Shown piece after piece: positions 8,247 through 16,214 of a stretch of DNA of 64,000 bases. Within the stretch, counting starts at the first letter, position 1; each line of letters opens with the position of its first letter. Source of the DNA: Microbacterium soli (lineage in GTDB: Bacteria; Actinomycetota; Actinomycetes; Actinomycetales; Microbacteriaceae); NCBI RefSeq assembly GCF_039539005.1, contig NZ_BAABCP010000001.1, forward strand, positions 1 to 64,000, given 5' to 3'. The notes below the pieces were generated by a model, which worked only from the letters and a program-made list of their open reading frames with translations, searched no databases and was not told the origin of the DNA. The position numbers were made by a program, and so were the translations under genes.

Positions 8247-9172
8247 GCCCGGCTCTCCTTCGTCCTCGTCAGTCGCAGGTAGACGCCCAAGCCGATACCG
8301 AGGATGACCGCGAGTATCACGGCGTTCGCGCTTGCAGCACCGATGTCACCTGAACCCACGAGCTGGTCATAGACGCGTACAGCGGCAACCTGTGTTCCCG
8401 CCGCTCCCCCGGTGAGCAGGTAGATGTCATCGAACTTGTTGAACGTCATCACGAGCCTCAACAAGGTGAGCAGCGCGACAACCGGCATGAGCTGGGGCAG
8501 TACGACATGTCGAAAGCTCTGCCACGGTGTCGCGCCATCGACAAGAGCGACCTCTTCGAGCTCACGGTTCAACCCGGTCAGCGCTGCGGCCAGGAACATG
8601 AATGCAAACGGGAAGTAGCGCCAGATCTCGAACACGATGACAGTGAGCAGCGCCTGCGGTGCGGCGCCTGTGAAGTTCACGGCGGTCTCCCAACCAAGGA
8701 ACTCCTTACCGATCGCGTTGATGATCCCGTATTGAGGGTTGAGCATCACCGTCCACACGTACGCTGCTGCAACGACCGGAGCGACGTAAGGAAGCAGCAT
8801 GAGAGCGCGCACCACGCCGCGGCCACGGAACTTGTCCCGCAATGCCAGTGCTGCAGCGAGCCCGACGACTACCGAACCGAGCGTCGTACCGATCGTGTAG
8901 ACCACAGTCGTCCAGATTGACTTCCAGAAGCCAGGCGACACGATCGCATCGATGTAGTTGTCGAGCGTGAACGGGTTGCCGAGTCCGTTTCGGGCGACAT
9001 CGCTGTACCTCGCGTCCTGGAAGGACAAGATCACCGTCCAGACGATCGGCACAACGATCACCGCGATGACGATCAGCGTGATCGGCAGCGCCATCGCGAG
9101 CCCGGTGACGTTCTCACGTCGCGCCGCCGTGCGGCGACCGGGTCGATGCCCGGTCGCCGCCGGCGTGGTCAT
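8243..9172 (-). CDS. Carbohydrate ABC transporter permease (MalF type)
   Basis: A 309-residue inner-membrane permease. A basic, Ala-rich N-terminus (MTTPAATGHRPGRRTAARR) is followed by six hydrophobic spans and an EAA loop, EEVALVDGATPWQSFR. The ATG at 9172 overlaps the stop of the binding-protein gene (ATGA); the longer open frame beyond it lies inside that gene and is rejected. No ATP-binding subunit is encoded in the cluster, so a shared MsiK/MalK-type ATPase elsewhere must power it, as is common in actinobacteria. Confidence 0.93.
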   Translation of the reverse strand: MTTPAATGHRPGRRTAARRENVTGLAMALPITLIVIAVIVVPIVWTVILSFQDARYSDVARNGLGNPFTLDNYIDAIVSPGFWKSIWTTVVYTIGTTLGSVVVGLAAALALRDKFRGRGVVRALMLLPYVAPVVAAAYVWTVMLNPQYGIINAIGKEFLGWETAVNFTGAAPQALLTVIVFEIWRYFPFAFMFLAAALTGLNRELEEVALVDGATPWQSFRHVVLPQLMPVVALLTLLRLVMTFNKFDDIYLLTGGAAGTQVAAVRVYDQLVGSGDIGAASANAVILAVILGIGLGVYLRLTRTKESRA

Positions 9173-10569
9173 CGCAGTCCCTCGAGCAACTCGGTCACCG
9201 CCTGCTGCATCTGCTCTTGCGCAGTCGCCGCATCGATGGACCCAGCGCTGAGATCGGCGAGGATCTTGGGGATCGGTAGCTGAGCGGTGAGCGGGCCCAG
9301 TACGGCGCCCTGCCCCTGCGGAAGCGCCCAGCGTGCAAGGTTCTGCGGCACCGACGTCATCGCATCGATAGTCTCTGCGCCGTAGATTTCCGCCAACGGC
9401 GCCTTCGTATCTACGCCCGCCTCCTTTGCGAGCCACTCATCGGTGTACTTGCTCGGATCGTCTGCAGTACCGGAGCGGACGGGGAACTTGCCTTCAGGTG
9501 CCATGCCGAACCAGCCCGAGTATCCGTCTGAGAGCATGAACTCCACGAAGGCAGTCGCGTCCTCTTCTGCGGCCGAGCTCGTGATCACCCACGACGTCAT
9601 CTCACCGTACGAACCGGCAATCCCACCTGCATCGGGCCCTGTGATGCGAGGCACGATCCCGGTGTGCTCAGCCAGCCAGGAGGTGCCCTCACACTCTGCA
9701 CAGCTCGGCGCTGCGTCGTTGCGGAGCCCAGCAAGCTCATCGAGGAGGAAAGTCGACCAGATCGTCATCGCTGCCTGACCCGAGAAGTACGAGGCACGCG
9801 TCGACTCGACAGTCTGCGTCCCGTCCGGCGACAGGTCGGTCGCCAATCGCTCGTACAACTCGATCGCGTGCAGACATGCCTCCGAGTCCAGGGTCGCGTT
9901 GCCGCCGTCGTCGACGAGCTGACAGTTGTTGCCGAGCGCGAGAGCCTCGAAGGTCTGCTGCGTGAAAGCGCTCGACGCGTCGCTCGCCAGGGAGATGCCG
10001 TAGTTGCCATCCCCCGTCAGCGCTTCTGCGGCAGCCAGAAGGCTCTCGTACGTGTCGGGCGCAGTCAACCCTGCCGCTTCAAAGAGATCCGTGCGATACA
10101 CGATGATCTGGCCCCACGCATCGCTGGGGACAGAGAGCTGGTCATCGCCATCACGAGTGAGCTCCAGTGCCGCGGATGCCCATGTGTCCTCTCCGAGCTG
10201 ATCGATCACCGCCGCGGCCGCGTCCGTGTTCAGATAGTCGTCACCCTGGAACGAGCGAACGAGGCCGAGCGACACCGATCCGATGACGTCCGGCAGCTCC
10301 CCGGACAGCGACGCTGCGGCCATCAGCTGTGAGATCTGGTCCTCCTCAACGGGGACGATCTCCACTTCGATACCCGTCGCTTCCTCGAACTTCTCAGCCT
10401 CGGCCTGCGTCGCCTGGATGCGGTCCGGCTGCACTTCGAGCGACCAGACCGTGAGGGTGCCGTCACCCTCGCGTGCTTCAGGCGCGCCGGAACCGCAACC
10501 GGTGACAAGCAAGCTCGCCGCTGTCGCCAGCGCCGCGACGAAAACGGCACGGGGTCTCATTGTCTTCAT
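9169..10569 (-). CDS. Extracellular sugar-binding lipoprotein of ABC importer
   Basis: A 466-residue solute-binding protein of the SBP_bac_1/8 type. The lipoprotein signal peptide ends with the lipobox LLVTGC near residue 25. The mature part has the usual sugar-binder features, including LTVWSLEVQPDRIQATQAEA and ADVIGSVSLGL-like segments, and two possible disulphide cysteine pairs. It captures the substrate outside the membrane for the two permeases just downstream. It is the first gene of the leftward operon, transcribed from the promoter at 10,640-10,668. The substrate is not visible in the sequence; neighbouring enzymes suggest glucosylglycerate. Confidence 0.9.
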   Translation of the reverse strand: MKTMRPRAVFVAALATAASLLVTGCGSGAPEAREGDGTLTVWSLEVQPDRIQATQAEAEKFEEATGIEVEIVPVEEDQISQLMAAASLSGELPDVIGSVSLGLVRSFQGDDYLNTDAAAAVIDQLGEDTWASAALELTRDGDDQLSVPSDAWGQIIVYRTDLFEAAGLTAPDTYESLLAAAEALTGDGNYGISLASDASSAFTQQTFEALALGNNCQLVDDGGNATLDSEACLHAIELYERLATDLSPDGTQTVESTRASYFSGQAAMTIWSTFLLDELAGLRNDAAPSCAECEGTSWLAEHTGIVPRITGPDAGGIAGSYGEMTSWVITSSAAEEDATAFVEFMLSDGYSGWFGMAPEGKFPVRSGTADDPSKYTDEWLAKEAGVDTKAPLAEIYGAETIDAMTSVPQNLARWALPQGQGAVLGPLTAQLPIPKILADLSAGSIDAATAQEQMQQAVTELLEGLR

Positions 10570-10630
10570 CGTTGGTACCTCTCTCCGTTGAGTGCGAACC
10601 TCCGCCGAGCCGCTTGCGCGAATCCGAGGA

Positions 10631-10688
10631 GCTATCTAATGTATAGCAAGGACGCAAAAGCGATACAACCTCTAGACATAAGGTATCG
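10631..10688. promoter_or_regulatory. Divergent promoter and candidate ROK operators
   Basis: For the leftward operon, -35 TTGTAT (10663-10668, reverse strand) and -10 TATACA (10640-10645) are separated by exactly 17 bases. Overlapping the -10 box is the inverted repeat GCTAT-CTAATGT-ATAGC (10631-10647). A second inverted repeat, CGATAC (10661-10666) with GTATCG (10683-10688), lies across the -35 box and before the rightward gene. Both are good operator candidates for the ROK protein of the same cluster. The rightward promoter is less clear: TTGCGC (10614-10619) and TAATGT (10637-10642) are 17 bases apart. Confidence 0.6.
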
Positions 10689-10691
10689 AAG

Positions 10692-12422
10692 ATGATCACC
10701 GATGCGCTCTGCGCTACCCTCGAGACCCACACGAGACGACTCTTCGCGGACGAGTCGACTGCTGCAGAGGTCGCTGCGACGCTCGCGCTGCGTGCCTCCG
10801 AGTACGCCGGGCAGATCCAAGCCACCACGAGGTCGGCACTCTCCGCCGCGACAAGTTTCCTCATCGCCTACGGCGACGCTGTCACCAGTCCCGGCACCCC
10901 GCCGCTTCGCACGCTCAAGCGCACGTTGGATCGATACATCGGCGACGTCATCACCGACGTACACCTGCTGCCGATATTCCCTTCCACTAGCGATGGCGGC
11001 TTCAGCGTCGTCGACTACCGCAAGATCGACCCGGCGCTCGGTGACTGGAATGATGTCCACGCGCTCGGAGTCGGGCGCGACACCATGCTCGACTTCGTCG
11101 CGAATCACACGTCGACGTGCTCGCCGTGGTTCCAGGGCTGGCTGTCCGGCGATGATCGGTATCGCGACTACTACTTGGAACGAAAAGACAGCTTCGACAC
11201 AAGCTCTGTCGTCCGCCCGCGAACGACAGAGCTGTTCCATGCATTCACCCGACCGAACGGGGCGGCGCTGGAAGCCTGGACGACATTCAGTGCGGACCAG
11301 GTCGATGTCAATGTCAGCAATCCGCGCGTGCTCGTGGAGCTCACCGAAGTTCTCCTGTGCTACCTCGCACATGGCGCGACCACCATACGACTCGACGCCA
11401 TCGGATACCTCTGGAAACGAAGCGGGACCACGTGCATTCATCTGCCGGAGACTCACACCATTGTGAAGCTCTGGCGATCGATCATCGACGCTGTCGCCCC
11501 CGGCGCCCGGCTGCTGACGGAGACAAACGTGCCCCACGCGGACAACATCGCCTACCTCGGCGACGGCGACGAGGCGCACATGGTGTATCAGTTTCCGCTG
11601 CCGCCACTCGTATTGCACACGTTCCTCACGGGATCCAGTGCAATCCTCAACGAGTGGCTTGAGGGATTGGAACCACTCAAGCCCGGATGCACGTGGTTCA
11701 ACTTCCTCGCCAGCCATGACGGTATCGGCATGCGGCCGTCGCTAGGCATTCTCAATGACGCCGAGCGCGCTGCGCTCGTCGCTCGCGCACTCGAGCACGG
11801 CGGTCGCGTCAGCTACGCAAGTGGGCCCAGCGGGACAAGTCAGGTGTATGAGCTCAACGTCTCCTTCCTTGACGCGCTCGTTCCGGCGAGAGTCGCTGCC
11901 GATGACGCAGCCGTTGCCGCTCGGGCTCTCGCGGCCCACGCGATCCTCCTCGCGTTGCAGGGCGTGCCCGCGATCTATTACCACTCGCTGTTCGGTTCGT
12001 CCCATGATCTCGAAGGGATGCTCCGAAGCGGCGACAACCGCTCGATAAACCGAGCGCGACTGGACGAGGCCTCACTGGATGCCGAGCTGTCAGTAGCTGG
12101 TCGCCGCCGCACCATCCTCGACGGCATGCTCACGCTCTTGCGCGCTCGAGCCGCTTCCTCCGCGTTCCACCCGCATTCGCCCCAGCGGATCATTCGCCTA
12201 GACGACCGCCTGGTCGCTATTGAGCGCGGCTCGGGAGCTGACCGCGTGCTGGTGCTGGTGAATATCGCGGGCACACCCGTACCGCTGCCGCACATCACGG
12301 GCAATGTGATCCTTGGAGACTCTGTCCAGCTTGATCGTGGCGCCATCGACCCGGACTCGATTCTCTGGATCGCGAACGCAACAGTCACCACACCGCGCTC
12401 GCCCGGGACCGGACACCGCTGA
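10692..12422 (+). CDS. GH13_18 sugar phosphorylase, probable glucosylglycerate phosphorylase
   Basis: A 576-residue cytoplasmic glycoside phosphorylase related to sucrose phosphorylase. Visible clan GH-H motifs are LDFVANHTS, IRLDAIGYLWK with the Asp nucleophile, LLTETNVPHADN with the Glu acid/base, and FLASHDGIGM with the third carboxylate. After the nucleophile it reads YLWKRSGTTCIHLPETH, which I associate with the non-sucrose GH13_18 branch that includes glucosylglycerate phosphorylase. It overlaps a glycerate kinase gene by one base, and glycerate is that reaction's second product. The start ATG has only a weak ribosome site. Sucrose phosphorylase activity is the main alternative. Confidence 0.75.
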   Translation: MITDALCATLETHTRRLFADESTAAEVAATLALRASEYAGQIQATTRSALSAATSFLIAYGDAVTSPGTPPLRTLKRTLDRYIGDVITDVHLLPIFPSTSDGGFSVVDYRKIDPALGDWNDVHALGVGRDTMLDFVANHTSTCSPWFQGWLSGDDRYRDYYLERKDSFDTSSVVRPRTTELFHAFTRPNGAALEAWTTFSADQVDVNVSNPRVLVELTEVLLCYLAHGATTIRLDAIGYLWKRSGTTCIHLPETHTIVKLWRSIIDAVAPGARLLTETNVPHADNIAYLGDGDEAHMVYQFPLPPLVLHTFLTGSSAILNEWLEGLEPLKPGCTWFNFLASHDGIGMRPSLGILNDAERAALVARALEHGGRVSYASGPSGTSQVYELNVSFLDALVPARVAADDAAVAARALAAHAILLALQGVPAIYYHSLFGSSHDLEGMLRSGDNRSINRARLDEASLDAELSVAGRRRTILDGMLTLLRARAASSAFHPHSPQRIIRLDDRLVAIERGSGADRVLVLVNIAGTPVPLPHITGNVILGDSVQLDRGAIDPDSILWIANATVTTPRSPGTGHR

Positions 12423-13552
12423 TGAGCGGACGCGCTCGCATCGTTATCGCCCCCGACAGCTTCAAGGGCTCGGTGGACGCTGCAGCTGCAAGCGCTCATC
12501 TGGCTAAAGGATGGCGCGAGGCTCGGCCAGACGACGAGGTCCTATCGCTCCCGATGGCAGACGGAGGCGAGGGTACCATGGCGGCGTTCGCAGCCGCAGG
12601 TTCCGGCGCCGAGCTCCAGCCCATCACCGTCACCGGCCCGCACGGCGCCCCAGTGCGCACATCGTGGCTACGTGTCCGGGCCGCTGGTGGCCGAGATACC
12701 GCGGTCGTGGAACTCGCAGCCACCAGCGGCATCGAGTTGCTGTCTGGTCGCCTCAGGCCGATGACAGCACACACCCTCGGCTTCGGCCAGGCACTCGACG
12801 CCGCTCTCCGCAGCGGAGCGGATCAGATCTACGCAGCAGTGGGCGGCAGTTCCTCGACAGACGCCGGCGTCGGTATGCTCCGCGGCCTCGGTGCCCGCGC
12901 GCTCGACCGCATCGGGAACGAGGTGCCGCTCGGAGGAAGCGGGCTCGAAGCTATCAGCACTATCGACCTGGATGCCGTACGCGCCCGAGTCGATCGCGAC
13001 ATCACAGTCCTCAGCGATGTCACCGCCCCGCTGATAGGCCCGACCGGCGCCGCAGCGATATTCGGACCGCAGAAGGGCGCGAGCAGCACGCAGATAGCGA
13101 TCCTCGACCGCGGGCTCTCACATGTGGCCGCCATTCTCGGCGTGGACCCGACTCTCCCTGGAACGGGTGCTGCGGGAGGGACCGGAGCGGCACTCGCTGC
13201 AATCGGCGCGCAATTGAGGTCCGGCGCCGCAGTGGTTGCGGACGCCGTTGGACTGCAGCAAGCGCTCGGCGATGCCGATCTTCTGATCACTGGTGAAGGG
13301 AGGTTCGATCTCCAATCGATGTCAGGCAAGGTCATCGGCCATCTCGTCCACCTTGCTCGCACGTCGGGCACTCCGGTGTCGCTCGTCGCAGGTCAGATCG
13401 CAGCCGATGTCTCCATGCCGTTCGCGCATGCCGTCAGTCTCTCCGCGCTTGCCGGCGGTACAGCAGCGGCACAAGCGACGCCAGAGCGTTGGCTGCGCGA
13501 AGCCGGCAGATCCCTGGCGAGCCGATTCGGCCGGGCAAACCGCGCGCTCTAG
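12422..13552 (+). CDS. Glycerate kinase (GlxK/GarK family)
   Basis: A 376-residue member of the glycerate kinase type-1 family, which phosphorylates D-glycerate with ATP to give 2-phosphoglycerate for lower glycolysis. The N-terminal signature APDSFKGSV, the PMADGGEGT loop, VGGSSSTDAGVGML and LITGEGRFDLQS are all present, and length is typical. Its ATG overlaps the stop of the phosphorylase (TGATG), so the two are translationally coupled. This coupling is the best evidence that the phosphorylase yields glycerate. A glycerate kinase for another pathway (glyoxylate or glycerate uptake) is less likely here. Confidence 0.93.
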   Translation: MSGRARIVIAPDSFKGSVDAAAASAHLAKGWREARPDDEVLSLPMADGGEGTMAAFAAAGSGAELQPITVTGPHGAPVRTSWLRVRAAGGRDTAVVELAATSGIELLSGRLRPMTAHTLGFGQALDAALRSGADQIYAAVGGSSSTDAGVGMLRGLGARALDRIGNEVPLGGSGLEAISTIDLDAVRARVDRDITVLSDVTAPLIGPTGAAAIFGPQKGASSTQIAILDRGLSHVAAILGVDPTLPGTGAAGGTGAALAAIGAQLRSGAAVVADAVGLQQALGDADLLITGEGRFDLQSMSGKVIGHLVHLARTSGTPVSLVAGQIAADVSMPFAHAVSLSALAGGTAAAQATPERWLREAGRSLASRFGRANRAL

Positions 13553-13695
13553 TTTCGGAGAACGAATCGCCGGACGGGGCTTTCCGCTGCAGGTGCGAGT
13601 CGACCGGGGTTCTCAAAGAGATCTCGACCGAGGACATCTACGACGCGGCGAAGGCGCTGGCCGAAGGCAAGACCATCACCGTCGCCGCGAACTGA
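13553..13695 (+). pseudogene. Orphan C-terminal gene fragment
   Basis: Right after the kinase stop, an open frame reads ENESPDGAFRCRCESTG and then EISTEDIYDAAKALAEGKT to a TGA at 13,693-13,695, followed 21 bases later by a strong terminator. The composition looks like real protein, but there is no start codon or ribosome site before it. I read it as the tail of a gene whose front was lost when the sugar cluster was joined here. The family is not recognised; a very short intact gene using a rare start is an alternative. Confidence 0.35.
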
Positions 13696-13716
13696 TCGGT
13701 CTGAGCACACAGGAAA

Positions 13717-13755
13717 CCCCCGTCTCCGATATGGAGGCGGGGGCTTCTTCTTCTG
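13717..13755 (+). terminator. Rho-independent terminator after the sugar operon
   Basis: CCCCCGTCTCC (13717-13727) pairs with GGAGGCGGGGG (13733-13743) over a five-base loop with one G-U pair, followed by a pyrimidine run. It should end the phosphorylase-kinase transcript. Confidence 0.75.
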
Positions 13756-13786
13756 GAGCCAGCTCTATCTCTGCCGCTGACACAGC

Positions 13787-13823
13787 AGAACCCCCGCGAC
13801 ACCTCGGAGTCTGCGGGGGTTCT
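13787..13823. terminator. Probable bidirectional terminator hairpin
   Basis: AGAACCCCCGC (13787-13797) pairs perfectly with GCGGGGGTTCT (13813-13823). It lies between the rightward sugar operon and the leftward toxin-antitoxin operon, whose last stop is 25 bases away, so it could serve both. Confidence 0.65.
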
Positions 13824-13847
13824 CATTTCTGAGCGACGGGCTGCCAA

Positions 13848-14153
13848 TCAGGCGACCTGGAGGCGCTTGTCACCGTCGACGTACTCGAGGGCGAGATCGC
13901 CGCCGACAGCCTCCATGTACTTGCGGATCGTGCCGACCTTCGCGCTGTCCAAGTCGCCGCTCTCGATCTTCGAGACCTGGCGCTGACCGACGCCGATGCG
14001 GATGGCGAGCTGACGCTGGGTCAGGCCGAGACGCTCGCGCAGCTCGCGCAGGCGATACGCACGCACCTCGCCCAGCATCCGCTCCCTGTGCGCGTCGACA
14101 CGCGCGCGGTTCGCGGGGCGCTTCTCGAGCATCTGCTCGCGAGTGAGAGCCAT
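13848..14153 (-). CDS. HigA-type antitoxin, XRE helix-turn-helix
   Basis: A 101-residue protein with a Cro/C1 helix-turn-helix, LGLTQRQLAIRIGVGQRQVSKIESGDLD, in its second half and a basic helical N-terminus (MALTREQMLEKRPANRARVD). It is expected to bind and neutralise the toxin encoded just upstream and to repress the shared promoter. The start at 14153 follows the toxin stop by five bases, giving the toxin-first order typical of higBA. A longer open frame extending into the toxin gene is rejected. Confidence 0.85.
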   Translation of the reverse strand: MALTREQMLEKRPANRARVDAHRERMLGEVRAYRLRELRERLGLTQRQLAIRIGVGQRQVSKIESGDLDSAKVGTIRKYMEAVGGDLALEYVDGDKRLQVA

Positions 14154-14158
14154 CGTGA

Positions 14159-14524
14159 TCACTGTCCTTCTCGGTTGTTGAGCTTGTCGAGGTGCTTCTG
14201 GAACAGCGCATCCGCCTTCGGAATGTTCCGCCGATACCACTGCTTCCAGTTGCCTGCCTTGTCGCCGGCGATCAGCATGATCGCCTGCCGCTCCGAGTCG
14301 AAGGCGAACAGCACCCTCAGCTCGGACCGTCCCGCAGAGCCTGGCCGAAGCTCCTTCATGTTCTTGTACGCGGACGCCTTCACCGTGTCTACCAGGGGGC
14401 GCCCCAGTTGTGGGCCGTGTTCCTCCAGCAGCTCAATCGCGGCGATCACCTGGTCGTACGAGTTCTCGTCCAGGCTGAACAGCCACTCCTCGATCAACTC
14501 GAGGTCAACAGTCCACACGCTCAC
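14159..14524 (-). CDS. HigB-type toxin (RelE/ParE superfamily, Gp49-like)
   Basis: A 119-121-residue predicted ribosome-dependent mRNA interferase. The family pattern is clear: WTVDLELIEEWLFSLDENSY, then LVDTVKASAYKNMKELRPG, RSELRVLFAFDSERQAIML and GNWKQWYRRNIPKADALF. Basic residues (Lys, Arg) near the C-terminus are the usual catalytic or RNA-binding ones. Two in-frame GTG starts exist at 14524 and 14518. The -10 box ends next to 14524, so a leaderless start at 14518 is likely. The antitoxin gene follows in the same transcript. Confidence 0.88.
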   Translation of the reverse strand: MSVWTVDLELIEEWLFSLDENSYDQVIAAIELLEEHGPQLGRPLVDTVKASAYKNMKELRPGSAGRSELRVLFAFDSERQAIMLIAGDKAGNWKQWYRRNIPKADALFQKHLDKLNNREGQ

Positions 14525-14553
14525 AGCGTAGACCCTGGAAGGTCTACCGACAA
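14525..14553 (-). promoter_or_regulatory. higBA promoter with operator palindrome in its spacer
   Basis: On the reverse strand, -35 TTGTCG (14548-14553) and -10 TACGCT (14525-14530) are 17 bases apart. The inverted repeat GTAGACC-CTGGAA-GGTCTAC (14528-14547) fills the spacer and overlaps the -10 box, the expected place for autorepression by the antitoxin or the complex. The start codon lies immediately downstream, implying a leaderless message. Confidence 0.65.
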
Positions 14554-14582
14554 GCCTACCCCCGGTCTCGCGCAGCAGGCTG

Positions 14583-15488
14583 TCAGCTCGCGATTCTCTG
14601 AACCCGCTGGCACCGCCGACAGAAGAAGCTCGACCGGTTCATGAACCGCTCCCGCACGATCGGGGTACCGCATCGATCGCACGGCTGACCCGTGCGGCCG
14701 TATGAACGCAAGTAGCGAGTGAAATACCCCGCCTGTCCGTTGACGTTCACGTACTGGGCGTCGAAGCTCGTGCCTCCTTCGGCGAGGGCCTTCTGCAGCA
14801 CCAGCCGCACCTCGTCGAGCAGGCGGTGCACGGCGCGCACCGACAGCGCCCGCCCCTCGGTCTCGGGATGGATGCGCGCCGCCCACAGCGACTCGTCGGC
14901 GTAGATGTTGCCGATGCCGCTGACGAGCGTCTGATCGAGCAGGATGCGTTTGATGGCGCTCGCACGTCTGCGCACGGATGCCGTGAACGCGACCTCGTCG
15001 AACGCGGGGTCGAGCGCATCGCGGGCGATGTGCGCGACCTGGGACGGCACGCGGGCATCCGGGCTGCCGTGGCCACCCGGAGCGGCGTCCGGCGTGTCCA
15101 GCAGCTCATCGACCGCCAACGAGCCGAAGGTCCGCTGGTCGGCGAACACGATCGCCAGACGCCCGTGCTGCGGATGCTCGATGTGCAGGCGGATGCGCTC
15201 ATGCCGCTCCGCGTCGGCATCCGGTGCGCGCAGCAGCATCTGCCCGCTCATGCCGAGATGCGCGATGACCGCGTCCGCACCACCGGCCAGCGGCAGCCAG
15301 AGGAACTTGCCGCGGCGTGCGGCTGCGGTGATGACGCGGCCCTCCAGTCGTCCGACGAAGTCGGCGGCGCTCTGCGGGTGCCGGGTCAGGGCGCGCTCGT
15401 CGAGCACGTCGACCGCGTCCACCCTCGCATCCACGACCGCCGGCGCGAGGCCTGCGCGGACGACCTCCACCTCGGGAAGCTCTGGCAC
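14583..15488 (-). CDS. mutM: Formamidopyrimidine-DNA glycosylase (MutM/Fpg)
   Basis: A 301-residue base-excision repair enzyme that removes oxidised purines such as 8-oxoguanine and cuts the abasic strand. The N-terminus MPELPEVE supplies the catalytic Pro2 and Glu3, RRGKFLWLPL the conserved Lys, and GIGNIYADESLW the helix-two-turn-helix. The C-terminal zinc finger is CDRCGTPIVRERF plus CRRCQ. Length is slightly above the usual 270-290 because of a loop after TFGSLAVDELL. It lies eight bases after rnc in a conserved actinobacterial cluster. Confidence 0.96.
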   Translation of the reverse strand: MPELPEVEVVRAGLAPAVVDARVDAVDVLDERALTRHPQSAADFVGRLEGRVITAAARRGKFLWLPLAGGADAVIAHLGMSGQMLLRAPDADAERHERIRLHIEHPQHGRLAIVFADQRTFGSLAVDELLDTPDAAPGGHGSPDARVPSQVAHIARDALDPAFDEVAFTASVRRRASAIKRILLDQTLVSGIGNIYADESLWAARIHPETEGRALSVRAVHRLLDEVRLVLQKALAEGGTSFDAQYVNVNGQAGYFTRYLRSYGRTGQPCDRCGTPIVRERFMNRSSFFCRRCQRVQRIAS

Positions 15489-15496
15489 CGCGGGCC

Positions 15497-16204
15497 TCAG
15501 TCGTGTCGGGCGTCGTCGCCGTCGTTCAGCGCACGCCAGGCCGTGAGGGCCGCGGCCATCTCGGCGGTCTTCTTGCTCGTGCCCTCACCCGTGCGGGACA
15601 GGTCGCCGACCGTCACGGTCGCGGTGAACAGCCGGTTGTGGTCCGGGCCGGAGGAGACGACGGAGTAGCTGGGCGGGGTCCTGCCCAGGCGCGCGGCGAG
15701 CTCCTGCAGGCTCGTCTTCGGGTCCATCGCGGCGCCGTAGCGCTCAGGGTCCTTAAGCAGGGGCTCGGTCAGTCGCAGCACGAGCGCCTCCGCGGCGTCC
15801 GGCCCCGCTGACAGGTAGGTCGCGCCGAAAACGGCCTCCATGGTGTCGGCGAGGATCGAGTCCTTGTCCCTGCCGCCGGTCTGCTCCTCGCCACGGCCCA
15901 GGCGCACGTGGTCGCCGAGTCCGATCCCACGGGCCACCTCGGCCAGTGCGACGGTCGACACGACGCTCGCACGACGCTTGGCCAGTTCGCCCTCGTCGAG
16001 ATCGGGGAGGGTCGTGAAGAGCATGACGGTCACCGCGATGCCCAGCACCGAGTCGCCGAGGAACTCCAGCCGCTCGTTGTGCGGGATGCCGCCGTGCTCG
16101 TACGCGTACGAACGATGAGTCAGTGCCCGTTCGAGAAGCTCGGCGTCGATGCCGACGCCGAGCTTCTCGATGAGAGCCTCCGCTCCCGCGGGTCCGTCCG
16201 CCAC
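15497..16204 (-). CDS. rnc: Ribonuclease III
   Basis: A 235-residue double-strand-specific endoribonuclease for rRNA and mRNA processing. The RNase III signature HNERLEFLGDSVLGIAV is near residue 41, ADTMEAVFGATYLSAG supplies the second metal-binding cluster, and the C-terminal double-stranded RNA-binding domain begins at MDPKTSLQELAARLG. The N-terminus MADGPAGAEALIEKLGV is as expected. It sits between rpmF and mutM in one leftward operon with gaps of about ten bases. Confidence 0.96.
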   Translation of the reverse strand: MADGPAGAEALIEKLGVGIDAELLERALTHRSYAYEHGGIPHNERLEFLGDSVLGIAVTVMLFTTLPDLDEGELAKRRASVVSTVALAEVARGIGLGDHVRLGRGEEQTGGRDKDSILADTMEAVFGATYLSAGPDAAEALVLRLTEPLLKDPERYGAAMDPKTSLQELAARLGRTPPSYSVVSSGPDHNRLFTATVTVGDLSRTGEGTSKKTAEMAAALTAWRALNDGDDARHD

Positions 16205-16214
16205 GGTCTGCCGA

